Positions 34,248-42,191 of a stretch of DNA of 58,963 nucleotides are shown here, piece by piece. The notes below the pieces were generated by a model. The model did no database searches. It was not told the DNA's origin and was given only the letters and a program-made list of their open reading frames with translations. The stretch is from Terriglobia bacterium (GTDB lineage Bacteria; Acidobacteriota; Terriglobia; UBA7540), in contig JASHON010000059.1 in NCBI GenBank assembly GCA_030041095.1, positions 1 to 58,963 of the forward strand. The letters run 5' to 3'. Made by a program: the position numbers and the translations under genes. The first letter of the stretch is position 1. Each line of letters opens with the position of its first letter.

Positions 34248-34942
34248 GCGTTGGCCAATTGTATGACAATCCGCTCCATGTCCTCAAGAAAAGCCGGATC
34301 GTAGCTTTGGTCGACGTGGTTTTGATTCCAAAGGCCTGATAGCCTGACGCGGTCGCGATCGCAGTGACGCCCGAGCCAGTGCGCCGAAGCCGGATCAAGC
34401 GGCGCCTTGTTGAAGTTGCTCAGCAGCGCGATTGCGTTTCTTTCGATGTTTCCGCGCATGCTGCCAGGTCCCGGCTCATCTCCTATTGACAACCACATGA
34501 ACGGCATCGTTCTAATAATCTCGCTAACCGCGCGCTCAAGTCCGAGTTCAGCCGCCCTGATGTCTTTCGCGGCTGAATTCCCCTCGCCCCATGTCGGGAA
34601 TTCGTGGCCGTCGCGACCGATCAGCGCCGTTCCTACGATGAGCCGGAATATCGAGCCGCGATGATTTCCACCGCCGCTTCGGAGGTGGCCCCGGTGCGCA
34701 GACAAACGGCCCCATAGCGTTGTGCTTCCACCCGCCTTGAGAGCATGAGTGCCGACCCGTACCACACGTGGGCCTGTGTCGGAGCGGTTTTCACCCGCTT
34801 CGCGGAAGAAGTAAATACCACGCGCGGGCCAGTTCATGTGGCCGCGGCAATCGCCGAGAGTTCGCGGGCCGACGATCCTTTGTTCGAGTTCGTCCAGGAT
34901 CGAATAGAACTTGATCAGGTGTTCCCGCCGTCTGTCGCTCAT
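34244..34942 (-). CDS. GIY-YIG-like putative nuclease
   Basis: A 232-residue protein. RGIYFFREAGE (G42-I43-Y44), VVRVGTHAL (about 60-68) and TLWGRLSAHRG (R79) are spaced like the GIY, YIG and catalytic-arginine motifs of GIY-YIG nucleases, with the second motif degenerate. The C-terminal half has no named domain (RLSGLWNQNHVDQSYD). It overlaps both neighbours by four bases, so it is part of one translationally coupled unit after abiEii. It could be an extra effector of the AbiE system or an independent passenger; function is inferred. Confidence 0.6.
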   Translation of the reverse strand: MSDRRREHLIKFYSILDELEQRIVGPRTLGDCRGHMNWPARGIYFFREAGENRSDTGPRVVRVGTHALKAGGSTTLWGRLSAHRGHLRSGGGNHRGSIFRLIVGTALIGRDGHEFPTWGEGNSAAKDIRAAELGLERAVSEIIRTMPFMWLSIGDEPGPGSMRGNIERNAIALLSNFNKAPLDPASAHWLGRHCDRDRVRLSGLWNQNHVDQSYDPAFLEDMERIVIQLANA

Positions 34943-35871
34943 GTCGCCAGATTTCCCTTTATTCCAAGCGCTTCATTGAGGCCTTTCAACAGTTCGGCCC
35001 GCTTTCCGGCGCCGAGCTTCGTGAGGTTTTCGAGTTTCCAGCGGACGGCGGGTAGGTCCTTCGCGCCGGGCAGGTCGAGCAGAGACCAGTCGGGCTCACC
35101 CTTCTTCACTGAAACCAGAAGCCGCTTGTGTCGCTCCGGCATCTTACCGACGATCTCCTTGACGAGATCTTCGCGCGCCTTGAGAAGGTCATCGAGGCTG
35201 ACCTGCTGGTCTACCATGCCCTCGAAGCGCCTGTACTCGGGGCTTATGTCGAGCTGCCGCGGCGCGAGAATGTCGGCCATCGGCCGGTTGTGGCTGATCA
35301 AATAGACGATGAACGCCTTGCGCAGCGTGTCGTCGAGACCTTCGTTTGCCAGCAGGTCGCGGGCATCGAACAGGTCGCGCGGATGCTGGCGGTCGAGGGC
35401 TGCAACGATCTTGCCGGCGTAAAGATCGGCAAAGTTCACGACGGGCATTTCGGCGAACCCGAATTGTTCTTCCACTTTCGCAGATACGCGCTTCACCGCG
35501 GGCTCGTAGACGCAGCCACGCAGCACGGGTGTCACCTCGATTTTGATCTGCGCATCATCCTGCCGCAGCAGCAACTTGGTGGTGCACTTTTCGCCTTTGG
35601 GTTGGCTAGCACTCAGCTGCGCGCCGCGCATACCTTTCGTAATTGCGTCCGCGATCCGCTTCATGCCGGCGTCGATCGCCCTCAGCGAGGTCGCGCGATC
35701 CGCGATCGGCACATAGGTTAGATCGATATCGACCGAGAGCCGCGGCATGTTGCGCAGGAAGAGGTTAATGGCAGTCCCGCCTTTCAGCGCGAATTCTCTT
35801 TCTACCGCAACGAAAGGTACAGTCCGGATCAGCAGCGCGACTTGCTTGCGATAACTATCAGCGATCGCCAT
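34939..35871 (-). CDS. abiEii: AbiEii-type nucleotidyltransferase toxin
   Basis: A 310-residue member of the AbiEii/AbiGii family, the toxin of type IV toxin-antitoxin systems that causes bacteriostasis and phage abortive infection, acting as an NTP-transferase. The nucleotidyltransferase signature is intact: FALKGGTAINLF (G31-G32-T33) and LSVDIDLTY (D48, D50). A downstream RDLFDARDLL and a C-terminal helical region match the family. GGAG lies seven bases before the ATG. It overlaps the antitoxin gene by 14 bp and the GIY-YIG-like gene by four. Confidence 0.92.
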   Translation of the reverse strand: MAIADSYRKQVALLIRTVPFVAVEREFALKGGTAINLFLRNMPRLSVDIDLTYVPIADRATSLRAIDAGMKRIADAITKGMRGAQLSASQPKGEKCTTKLLLRQDDAQIKIEVTPVLRGCVYEPAVKRVSAKVEEQFGFAEMPVVNFADLYAGKIVAALDRQHPRDLFDARDLLANEGLDDTLRKAFIVYLISHNRPMADILAPRQLDISPEYRRFEGMVDQQVSLDDLLKAREDLVKEIVGKMPERHKRLLVSVKKGEPDWSLLDLPGAKDLPAVRWKLENLTKLGAGKRAELLKGLNEALGIKGNLAT

Positions 35872-36706
35872 CGAGCGACTCCGGAACGGTGATGTTAAAT
35901 TTCAGATCGAGCTTGCCGCCCTTGACCAGCATGCGTTTGCCTTTTCCGAGATCTATCCCGCTTCGGTCGAGTGCCTTGAGCCAGGGAGGTTGATGCCGGT
36001 CCGCGAACCACAGGAATAGCCGCTTCACCTTTACGCTGCGGCAGGCCTGCAGCAGGGGCTGCAGCTTGCGCGGGCTCAGATTCCGCAGTCCATCGAAGAG
36101 CATATCGGCCTGATGGAACGTCTCGCGTTCCGGCACCTCATCGAACAGTTCGAGGATCGCGCGCTCCGGCGACGACAGCACAAGCGGCCAGTCCCACTTT
36201 CCCTGTGTTTGCCGCACGTAGCTGCTGCGGACGAGCGGGTCGTTTTCTTCATTCTCGACGTCCATAACAACGTCATTAGGGAACAACCTCTTCGCATTGT
36301 GAAACACGAAGCGGCTCTTAATATTCAGCTTCACGACCCAGCCGGGACGCTTGTTCGTCCCGTAAAGATGAACCTCGGGATGCGGCGCGGAGGACAGGTA
36401 GTGCGCGAAGCCTTGTAGTTCGAGAGCCGTCCGGCCGCCGACCACGAAGTTTGCCTTCAGGAGCGCCTGGAGCGAAATGATGACGCTTTCCCAAGGAACA
36501 CGCTTCTCAGCCTGCTGTTGGGGAAGCTGTGGAACGGGCCGGCGGTAGACACCCCGTGCGACCCGGTCCAGCCACCCATGCGCCACATACTTTTTTCGTA
36601 AAGCGCCGGAATAGCCGTTCTCTTCGAGCCAGGTCGCGTCGGCAATGAGCCCCTCGGGAAGAGAGCGCTGCAGCCAGTTTAACTTGTCCTGATTTCTTGT
36701 ACCCAC
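35858..36706 (-). CDS. abiEi: AbiEi-type antitoxin and repressor
   Basis: A 282-residue AbiEi protein. The N-terminal winged-helix domain is seen in ENGYSGALRKKYVAHGWLDRVARGVYRRP; the C-terminal antitoxin domain follows (GGRTALELQGFAHYL, then FDEVPERETFHQADMLFDGL). AbiEi proteins neutralise AbiEii and repress their own operon. The start is a GTG without a ribosome binding site. It lies just after an AT-rich 11-bp inverted-repeat arm, so a very short or absent leader is possible. Confidence 0.88.
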   Translation of the reverse strand: MGTRNQDKLNWLQRSLPEGLIADATWLEENGYSGALRKKYVAHGWLDRVARGVYRRPVPQLPQQQAEKRVPWESVIISLQALLKANFVVGGRTALELQGFAHYLSSAPHPEVHLYGTNKRPGWVVKLNIKSRFVFHNAKRLFPNDVVMDVENEENDPLVRSSYVRQTQGKWDWPLVLSSPERAILELFDEVPERETFHQADMLFDGLRNLSPRKLQPLLQACRSVKVKRLFLWFADRHQPPWLKALDRSGIDLGKGKRMLVKGGKLDLKFNITVPESLDGDR

Positions 36707-36769
36707 GGTATATAAAATAGCACAAACTTAAACCGCTGGTTAGTTTAAAACCTACCGGTTTTATATACC
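36707..36769 (-). promoter_or_regulatory. Inverted repeats at the AbiE promoter
   Basis: GGTATATAAAA (36707-36717) and TTTTATATACC (36759-36769) are perfect 11-bp inverted copies separated by 41 bp. The proximal arm adjoins the GTG start and covers the only AT-rich -10-like sequence. Paired repeats of this kind are known AbiEi binding sites in studied AbiE operons. Confidence 0.55.
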
Positions 36770-36979
36770 CAAGGTTAATGAATTCGCGATTTTATAAACC
36801 GCTGCCAGCCATCCAGTCGCTTAGCCGTTATCGCACCCGCAGGTCCGAGGTCCAGACCCGGCACTGTCAACGCGCTGCCGATTACTGGTGACCTTCATCA
36901 CGCTGCCGTGATTGCTCCTATTCATGCCGATGATGCTAATGATCATCGTCGCTGTCCTCGAGGTTCTCGTGATTGTAGG

Positions 36980-37120
36980 GGATTCACTGGATTTTCAACA
37001 GGGTCGGATGGCATGGGCTTGATCATTTGAGGAGACGATCAGATTCCGGCCATCTGGGGAAACGCAAGCGGGGCAGGCAGGCCACCACACGCGAAGGTGC
37101 TTCAGCCGGGTGTTGATTTT
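36980..37120 (+). repeat. Direct repeat B, right copy
   Basis: Counterpart of 33358-33500 in the same orientation, diverged, with shared GATTCACTGG, TTTTCAAC, GAGGAGAC and GGGGCAGGCAGG phrases. Confidence 0.6.
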
Positions 37121-37377
37121 CTCTCGGAACGAACGCTACCGTGCGTAGTCTGCGGTTCCGAGCTGCTGGGCAAGACAACCAAAGAGCGGAATTCGGACCA
37201 TGCCGGACTTGCTCGCCCACCACTTCCAGGTTCTCCACTTCCCGTATTTGCGGGTTGAGACGGGCAACCCCATTATCCCCTAATTCCTCGGACTCCTGCG
37301 CCTCGTCCGCCTCGCGCTCTTTATTCTGCCACTCGGGCGTCCAAAACCAGAGCTGGTCCTTCGGAATGAGGCTGTCG

Positions 37378-37710
37378 GGCCTTCACGGTTAACCTTGGAC
37401 ACAGCGGCGGGCGACTTCAACAAATCCACAGGACGTGTGAAAAATCCGAATTTGTCATGCTGAGCGCAGCGAAGCATCCCTGTAGTCGTTGAAAACAAAT
37501 GCTGGGATCCTTCGCTGTCGCTCAGGATGACAGGCGTCGCACTTTTTTCACGGCTTCACAGACTTTGCTACAGGTTAATCTTTCGACAGATATAACTGGA
37601 GGAACCACAGCAGGTGGCGATACCCTGCTGATCACAGGGTGGTTGGCCGACGCAAGCCCCACAAGATTTACGACGAAACGCCACGTCGGTTACGACGGCT
37701 TGACGATCAA
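37378..37710 (+). repeat. Direct repeat A, right copy
   Basis: Counterpart of 32995-33300. The palindromic core has arms at 37454-37479 and 37505-37531. The final 60 bp (GTGGTTGGCCGACGC onward) match the left copy almost base for base. Confidence 0.8.
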
Positions 37711-37777
37711 TACGACCGCAGAACGATGCCACCACATTTCGCACGATTTCACCTGGGCCGTGTTCGGCCAATGCAGA

Positions 37778-37789
37778 CCCCGCAACCAA
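37778..37789 (+). repeat. tRNA-fMet 3'-end copy (candidate attachment site 2)
   Basis: CCCCGCAACCAA, an exact 12-base match to the tRNA-fMet 3' end. It sits about 40 bp from the stop of the first non-island gene. Its flank (TGCAG before, C[CT]C after) resembles site 1 more than the tRNA. Confidence 0.5.
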
Positions 37790-37831
37790 CTCCATCCTCT
37801 CGAATAATCAGTTGTTCCGGCCGCTATCCTT

Positions 37832-39163
37832 TTATTGGTTGATGACGGTCCCATCGTATCTTCGGACTACTCCCCATCCGCCATCAAGATGGTCAGGTCC
37901 GTCGCGGAAGGGATACTTGGCGGCCAGCTCTTCATTCACTTCGATCCCCCAGCCAGGCTTATTGCTAGCCCACAAATAACCACCCTTGTACGTTGCGCAG
38001 CCCGTGAAAATCTCGGCCTCCAGGCCGCGGATGATGCCGCCTTCCTGGATCCCGAAGTTGGAGCTCGCAAGGTCCAGATGTAATTGCGCTGTGTGACCCA
38101 CCGGCGAGACGTCCGGTGGCCCATGCCATGCTGTTTTCACCCCAAACTGTTCCGCGAGGATGGCGATCTTGCGCACCGGCGTCAACCCTCCGGCTTGCGA
38201 GAGGTGGCAACGGATGTAATCGATCAAGCGCCCCTCAATCAGCGGCTGCCATTCGTGGGGATTGTTGAAGAGCTCACCCATGGCAATCGAGGTGGCGCAC
38301 TGTTGGCGGATTTGCCTGAAATACGCAAGTTGCTCTGGCGGAAGCGGGTCTTCCAGATAGAACAGCCGGATCGGCTCGAGCTCTTTGGCAAATTGGACCG
38401 CCTGGTGTGGAGTAACGCGCTCATGCGCGTCGTGAATCAGCTCAACCTCGTCACCCAGTTGTTTCCGGCACTCTTCGAGTATCTGCCGCGTGCGGCGCAT
38501 ATAGGGGCCCGGCTCGAATACCGCGCCGGAATGTAGCCCCTTCAGTGGCGGGCCGCTCGACGGGCCATAGGAGGACATGCCCGGCATACCCACCATGACT
38601 TTGATACATTTGAACTCCTGCTCCATCATTGCGCGGACGCGATCCACGGCCTCTGAAGCGTCTATGGCGCCAATGGTGGCATAGGTTTCGACTGCTTCGC
38701 GGGCCTTACCGCCCAGCAACTGGTAGACAGGCATGTTGGCCTGCCGCCCTTTGATATCCCAGAGCGCCTGGTCAACCCCGCTGATGGCGTTATTAAGCAC
38801 CGGACCGTTGCGCCAGTACGAGCTGTTGTAGCAGGCTTGCCACGTATCCTCGATGCGGTCAGCCGGCTTGCCCAGCAGGAGCGGCTTAAGATATTTTTCC
38901 ACTGCCGGCACAACCAGATCCGCGCGTTGAGTAAAGGTGGCGCAGCCGTAACCATAAAGGCCATCCTGATCCGTGAGGACCTTCACCACGATCAGTCGCA
39001 CGTCACTCGGCTGAGTCGCAATCACTTGGATGTCTTTAATGACTGGTGAAGGCAGCCCACGCGCTGCGCGCGCCGCTTGCTCTTCTGCCGCAGAATACCG
39101 CGCCGGCAAGACGGAGCCGACCGCTCCTGCCACCGCCATATGACTCCATTCTCTTCTGTCCAT
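37832..39163 (-). CDS. Enolase-superfamily sugar-acid dehydratase (RspA/ManD-like)
   Basis: A 443-residue member of the mandelate racemase/enolase superfamily, closest to the D-mannonate dehydratase (ManD)/RspA group. Metal-ligand phrases are present: LIHDAHERVTP, FYLEDPLPPE and AMGELFNNPHEW. DYIRCHLSQAGGLTP and WHGPPDVSPVGHTAQLHLD complete the active-site barrel. The ATG at 39163 follows AGGGAG at good spacing. It opens with a twin-arginine-like start (MDRREWSHMAVAGAVGSVLP), so export is possible, unusual for this family. The substrate cannot be named from sequence alone. It is last in a same-strand series but separated from PaiB by about 170 bp. Confidence 0.82.
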   Translation of the reverse strand: MDRREWSHMAVAGAVGSVLPARYSAAEEQAARAARGLPSPVIKDIQVIATQPSDVRLIVVKVLTDQDGLYGYGCATFTQRADLVVPAVEKYLKPLLLGKPADRIEDTWQACYNSSYWRNGPVLNNAISGVDQALWDIKGRQANMPVYQLLGGKAREAVETYATIGAIDASEAVDRVRAMMEQEFKCIKVMVGMPGMSSYGPSSGPPLKGLHSGAVFEPGPYMRRTRQILEECRKQLGDEVELIHDAHERVTPHQAVQFAKELEPIRLFYLEDPLPPEQLAYFRQIRQQCATSIAMGELFNNPHEWQPLIEGRLIDYIRCHLSQAGGLTPVRKIAILAEQFGVKTAWHGPPDVSPVGHTAQLHLDLASSNFGIQEGGIIRGLEAEIFTGCATYKGGYLWASNKPGWGIEVNEELAAKYPFRDGPDHLDGGWGVVRRYDGTVINQ

Positions 39164-39330
39164 CAAAGGCTCCCTTCGAACTAAGCATTCAACCGGCTCG
39201 CGCGCGGTCTGTCGCGCGGCGTTCATCGGCTAAGACGCAATCCCGGTGCAAACCGCTGAGCCAAAATCAACTGGCGGGGCGGCGGCGGCTCTTCGAGTGA
39301 ATGACGAAATTTCTGCAGAGTCACGCCAAA

Positions 39331-39975
39331 TCACTTCGATCGGTTTCGAGCTGAACGCTGACCGAGAACGTACTCCTTCAAGAGCTGCGCGGTTTCGACG
39401 GCGGCAGAGTCGGAGCTTGCTGCAAGGCACTCCATCACTCGCTGCTGATCACCCTGCGGCCGGTTCTGGCTCAACTTGAATTTTGCTTCGAGTCTCGCAA
39501 CGCGCATCTCAAAACCAACGATCTGGGCGAGCATCCTCGCTCTTGTGTTCTCACTTAGCTCGGACCATTGTTCCAGGTAGCCCGAATCAAATGCGCGGAT
39601 GGTTTCCTCCAGTAATTCCGCAAGACCTCCAGCGTCCGCGATGAGGTTCGGGCTGCCGTAGGCGTGCACGGCTGCGTAGTTCCATGTGGGCACGCTCTCG
39701 CGCGACTCATAGAGTCGGGGTGAGACGTAGGCATGCGGGCCGTGGAAGATCACGAGCGTCTCGCCCGCTTTCTCGAGCAACTGCCAGTGCGGATTCGCCT
39801 TCGCGACGTGCCCGCGTATCGAAACTTGACCGCCCGATTCCTGAACCAGCACCGGAATATGCGTAGCGAAGGGCGAAGCGTCGCTTGCAGAAACCACAAC
39901 CGCAAACGGGTGCGCCTTCATAAAGGCTACCGCGGTCGCAAGATCGTTCACCCGGTGGTAAGTGGGTATGTACAT
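39331..39975 (-). CDS. PaiB-family FMN-binding regulator
   Basis: A 214-residue protein of the PaiB family (FMN-binding, split-barrel fold, annotated as negative transcriptional regulators). It starts MYIPTYHRVND, the usual N-terminus of the family. It continues with FAVVVSASDASPFATHIPVL, HVAKANPHWQLL, FHGPHAYVSPRLYE and VPTWNYAAVHAYG, all typical. I rejected the upstream start at 40008, whose extra residues do not fit. No PaiA-like acetyltransferase is adjacent. Confidence 0.85.
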   Translation of the reverse strand: MYIPTYHRVNDLATAVAFMKAHPFAVVVSASDASPFATHIPVLVQESGGQVSIRGHVAKANPHWQLLEKAGETLVIFHGPHAYVSPRLYESRESVPTWNYAAVHAYGSPNLIADAGGLAELLEETIRAFDSGYLEQWSELSENTRARMLAQIVGFEMRVARLEAKFKLSQNRPQGDQQRVMECLAASSDSAAVETAQLLKEYVLGQRSARNRSK

Positions 39976-40065
39976 TTGAGCCCGCGCCGGCCCATGCCGG
40001 CATGCCACTGCCCATGATCGTGTTTCATTCTACTAAACTCAGATGTTTGGCGTCCGCCCTTCTTA

Positions 40066-40196
40066 ACAAGCTGCGGAAAAGCCTGTCCGCCTTGCTGAGT
40101 GAGGCGAGAGATCTCTGCATCTCTTCGAAAACAAATGCTGGGATTCTTCGCTGCGCTCAGAAGGACATTCGTTGAAAGCGTTTTTCCGCATGCTGT
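40066..40196. repeat. MITE-like inverted-repeat element (131 bp)
   Basis: Left end ACAAGCTGCGGAAAAG and right end TTTTTCCGCATGCTGT are near-inverse copies. Inside lies a diverged copy of the palindromic core of repeat A (GAAAACAAATGCTGGGAT, CGCTGCGCTCAG). The outer flanks are TTA and TAA. It shares ends with the element at 56696-56828. It occupies part of the 346-bp gap 39976-40321, otherwise empty. Confidence 0.65.
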
Positions 40197-40321
40197 TAAT
40201 GTTCGTTGGTCACGGTTAAGTTCGCTTTGGCATTTGTTTTAGCAAGCCGGCGGGATCTACCGGCAGGAATGTTGCAACACGTCTGCGCGGGCGGCGCGTC
40301 AGGCCACACTCAGAGTCAGAC

Positions 40322-41920
40322 TTAAAGACGAGGACTGTCGAGACCAAAACAATAGACGTTTGAATCGTGGTCGACCACATATACTTTTCCGTCGGCAATC
40401 GCCACTCCGCTGAAGTGCACCCAACTCGTCATGACATCGCTACTCTGATAGAGAACCTTGCCCGTGCGTGCGTCGAGCGCGTACAGGATTGCGTGATGGG
40501 TATTCTTCATTCTCTCCTGGTTGCTCAGAATGCGTTTGCCGAAGTGACCGGGCTTAGACACCACCGTCGCTCCCAACGTCTGCTGTGTGTTTTCACCCGT
40601 GGAGAGAACAAAGGCTACACCTCCTGCCAGCGCCACCGGCTCCGGGACGTCGAAGTCGCGCGACACCCAGACAGGTTGGAGCTGCGGTTCGCCCGCGGCT
40701 GGACTCACCACGACTCGAAACACCATGACGCAGCCATGGGGGTGAGGGCCGTAGCGCACAGGAAAGGCGGGCGACTGTTTCGAAGCTGGACCCCACACCG
40801 GTACGTAGACCCACACCTCACCGCTCGTGTCAGTCCACGCCGAGAGCCCACCCCAGATACCGTCCTCTTCGTATTGCAGACCATCGTTGGCAAGCTTTTC
40901 CGCCTGGAGCGGGGTTTCGTGGTTCTCTCCTCCGAGAGCGCCAGAGTTCAAAAGGAAAAGCACGCCTTCCTTGCCTCCACCTGCCAGCAGACTAAAGTTG
41001 CGGAAGCGGAACCAGACCGGACTCGCGGCGGCGATATCCAGGTCATAACGGGTAAGATCAGAGTGGTTTTTGGGCGAATAATAATCGAGTACGTCCAGCG
41101 ATCCTGGAGAAACAGCCATCACGCTGCTGCCGTAATCTCCGGCGGCCGCGTTAAAGGTTCCGTCTCCGGTGTCCGCATAGATGCGGCCGTTCTTGCCAAT
41201 CGCCGTCCCACCCCGGCCCCAGATTCCGGCGCCGAAACCCTCTTCCAATATCAGATCGTGAATGACAGGATGACGAGGATTGCGGACGTCCATGGAGTAA
41301 ATTCCTGATGGCGCTCCCCCACATCCCTGGGAAATCGTGGTATAAACAACATCATTCCGGAGGTTCAGGCTCCAATCCTTGGAGAACGGCGGAACCCATT
41401 GCACGGGACCGAACCGAGTCTTTCCGGTTCCTAAATCAAGGCCATACAGGGCACCCTCTGCAGAGAGCACATAGATCAAGCCATGCGACTTATCGATGGT
41501 TGGGGTGGCGTTCAGGTTATTGGGGCATAGCCACATGCCAGGATATTTGGGAAGGACCGAGCGATCTTCAGAGCGTTCCCAGATCGCTTTGCCGGTTTTC
41601 GCGTCAAGCGCGTAAACTTCATCCGCGCTTCCGGCCACGTAGACTACGGTCCGAACGCCTTCAGGCGTGGCCACGCCGTCAGCCACAATCGGAGCCGTGA
41701 GTGCGGTCAGGGACATGGGCTGGCTGCTTAATTTCATCTTCCACAGAAGATGTAACTGTGAGACGTTCTCCGTGCTCAGCGTATCCTCTTCTCGAGCAGA
41801 GCCAGAGCGCTGCGGGTCGTGGCCGAAGGTGGGCCAGTCTGCAGAAGCTCGTGCGGCGCAAAAAGAAATCAGCAGCGCCGCAATCACGACGCTAGCAGCC
41901 TTCTTACAGGCGAAGTCCAT
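40322..41920 (-). CDS. Secreted PQQ-repeat beta-propeller protein
   Basis: A 532-residue exported protein. GGAGGAGG precedes the ATG at 41920; a signal peptide follows (MDFACKKAASVVIAALLISF, cleavage near ARASA-DW). The mature part begins WPTFGHDPQRSG, typical of PQQ-like quinoprotein folds. It contains several blade motifs: YALDAKTGKAIWE, YGLDLGTGKTRF, YALDARTGKVLYQS, and finally KVYVVDHDSNVYCFGL. No heme motif is present and I see no clear metal/PQQ catalytic triad, so it may be a structural propeller rather than a dehydrogenase. No partner gene is adjacent. Confidence 0.8.
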   Translation of the reverse strand: MDFACKKAASVVIAALLISFCAARASADWPTFGHDPQRSGSAREEDTLSTENVSQLHLLWKMKLSSQPMSLTALTAPIVADGVATPEGVRTVVYVAGSADEVYALDAKTGKAIWERSEDRSVLPKYPGMWLCPNNLNATPTIDKSHGLIYVLSAEGALYGLDLGTGKTRFGPVQWVPPFSKDWSLNLRNDVVYTTISQGCGGAPSGIYSMDVRNPRHPVIHDLILEEGFGAGIWGRGGTAIGKNGRIYADTGDGTFNAAAGDYGSSVMAVSPGSLDVLDYYSPKNHSDLTRYDLDIAAASPVWFRFRNFSLLAGGGKEGVLFLLNSGALGGENHETPLQAEKLANDGLQYEEDGIWGGLSAWTDTSGEVWVYVPVWGPASKQSPAFPVRYGPHPHGCVMVFRVVVSPAAGEPQLQPVWVSRDFDVPEPVALAGGVAFVLSTGENTQQTLGATVVSKPGHFGKRILSNQERMKNTHHAILYALDARTGKVLYQSSDVMTSWVHFSGVAIADGKVYVVDHDSNVYCFGLDSPRL

Positions 41921-42191
41921 GGCCTCCTCCAACGTGCGTTCCCGAAAGAAATGAAGACCCAAAGCTTAAACGTTTCCAGATGTGGTTTCAACGGGGCGAA
42001 TGGAGCTCAAGTGAGGAAAGGCTGGGAACGTGTTCCGGCATTCGCTGGCGTACAGTGTCTGTTGTGTTTGATGTGACCCGAACGAGACGGCCTCTTGGCG
42101 CTGCCAGCCGCTGTTGCGAATCCAAGGAAAAGCAGCATCACCCACGGGTTTCTGCTGCTCTCTGCCATAAACACGCGTGACCGCGAGCGCA

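Larger units (their letters stand above)
36770..37831. other. Gene-free right end of the island
   Basis: No supported gene. It holds the right copies of repeats B and A and the second tRNA-fMet 3'-end copy. Between 37121 and 37377 I see nothing recognisable. Confidence 0.6.

Noticed and set aside
37454-37531. Palindromic repeats in A considered as CRISPR repeats
   Set aside because: Only single palindromes with unrelated surroundings; no regular spacer array and no cas genes.
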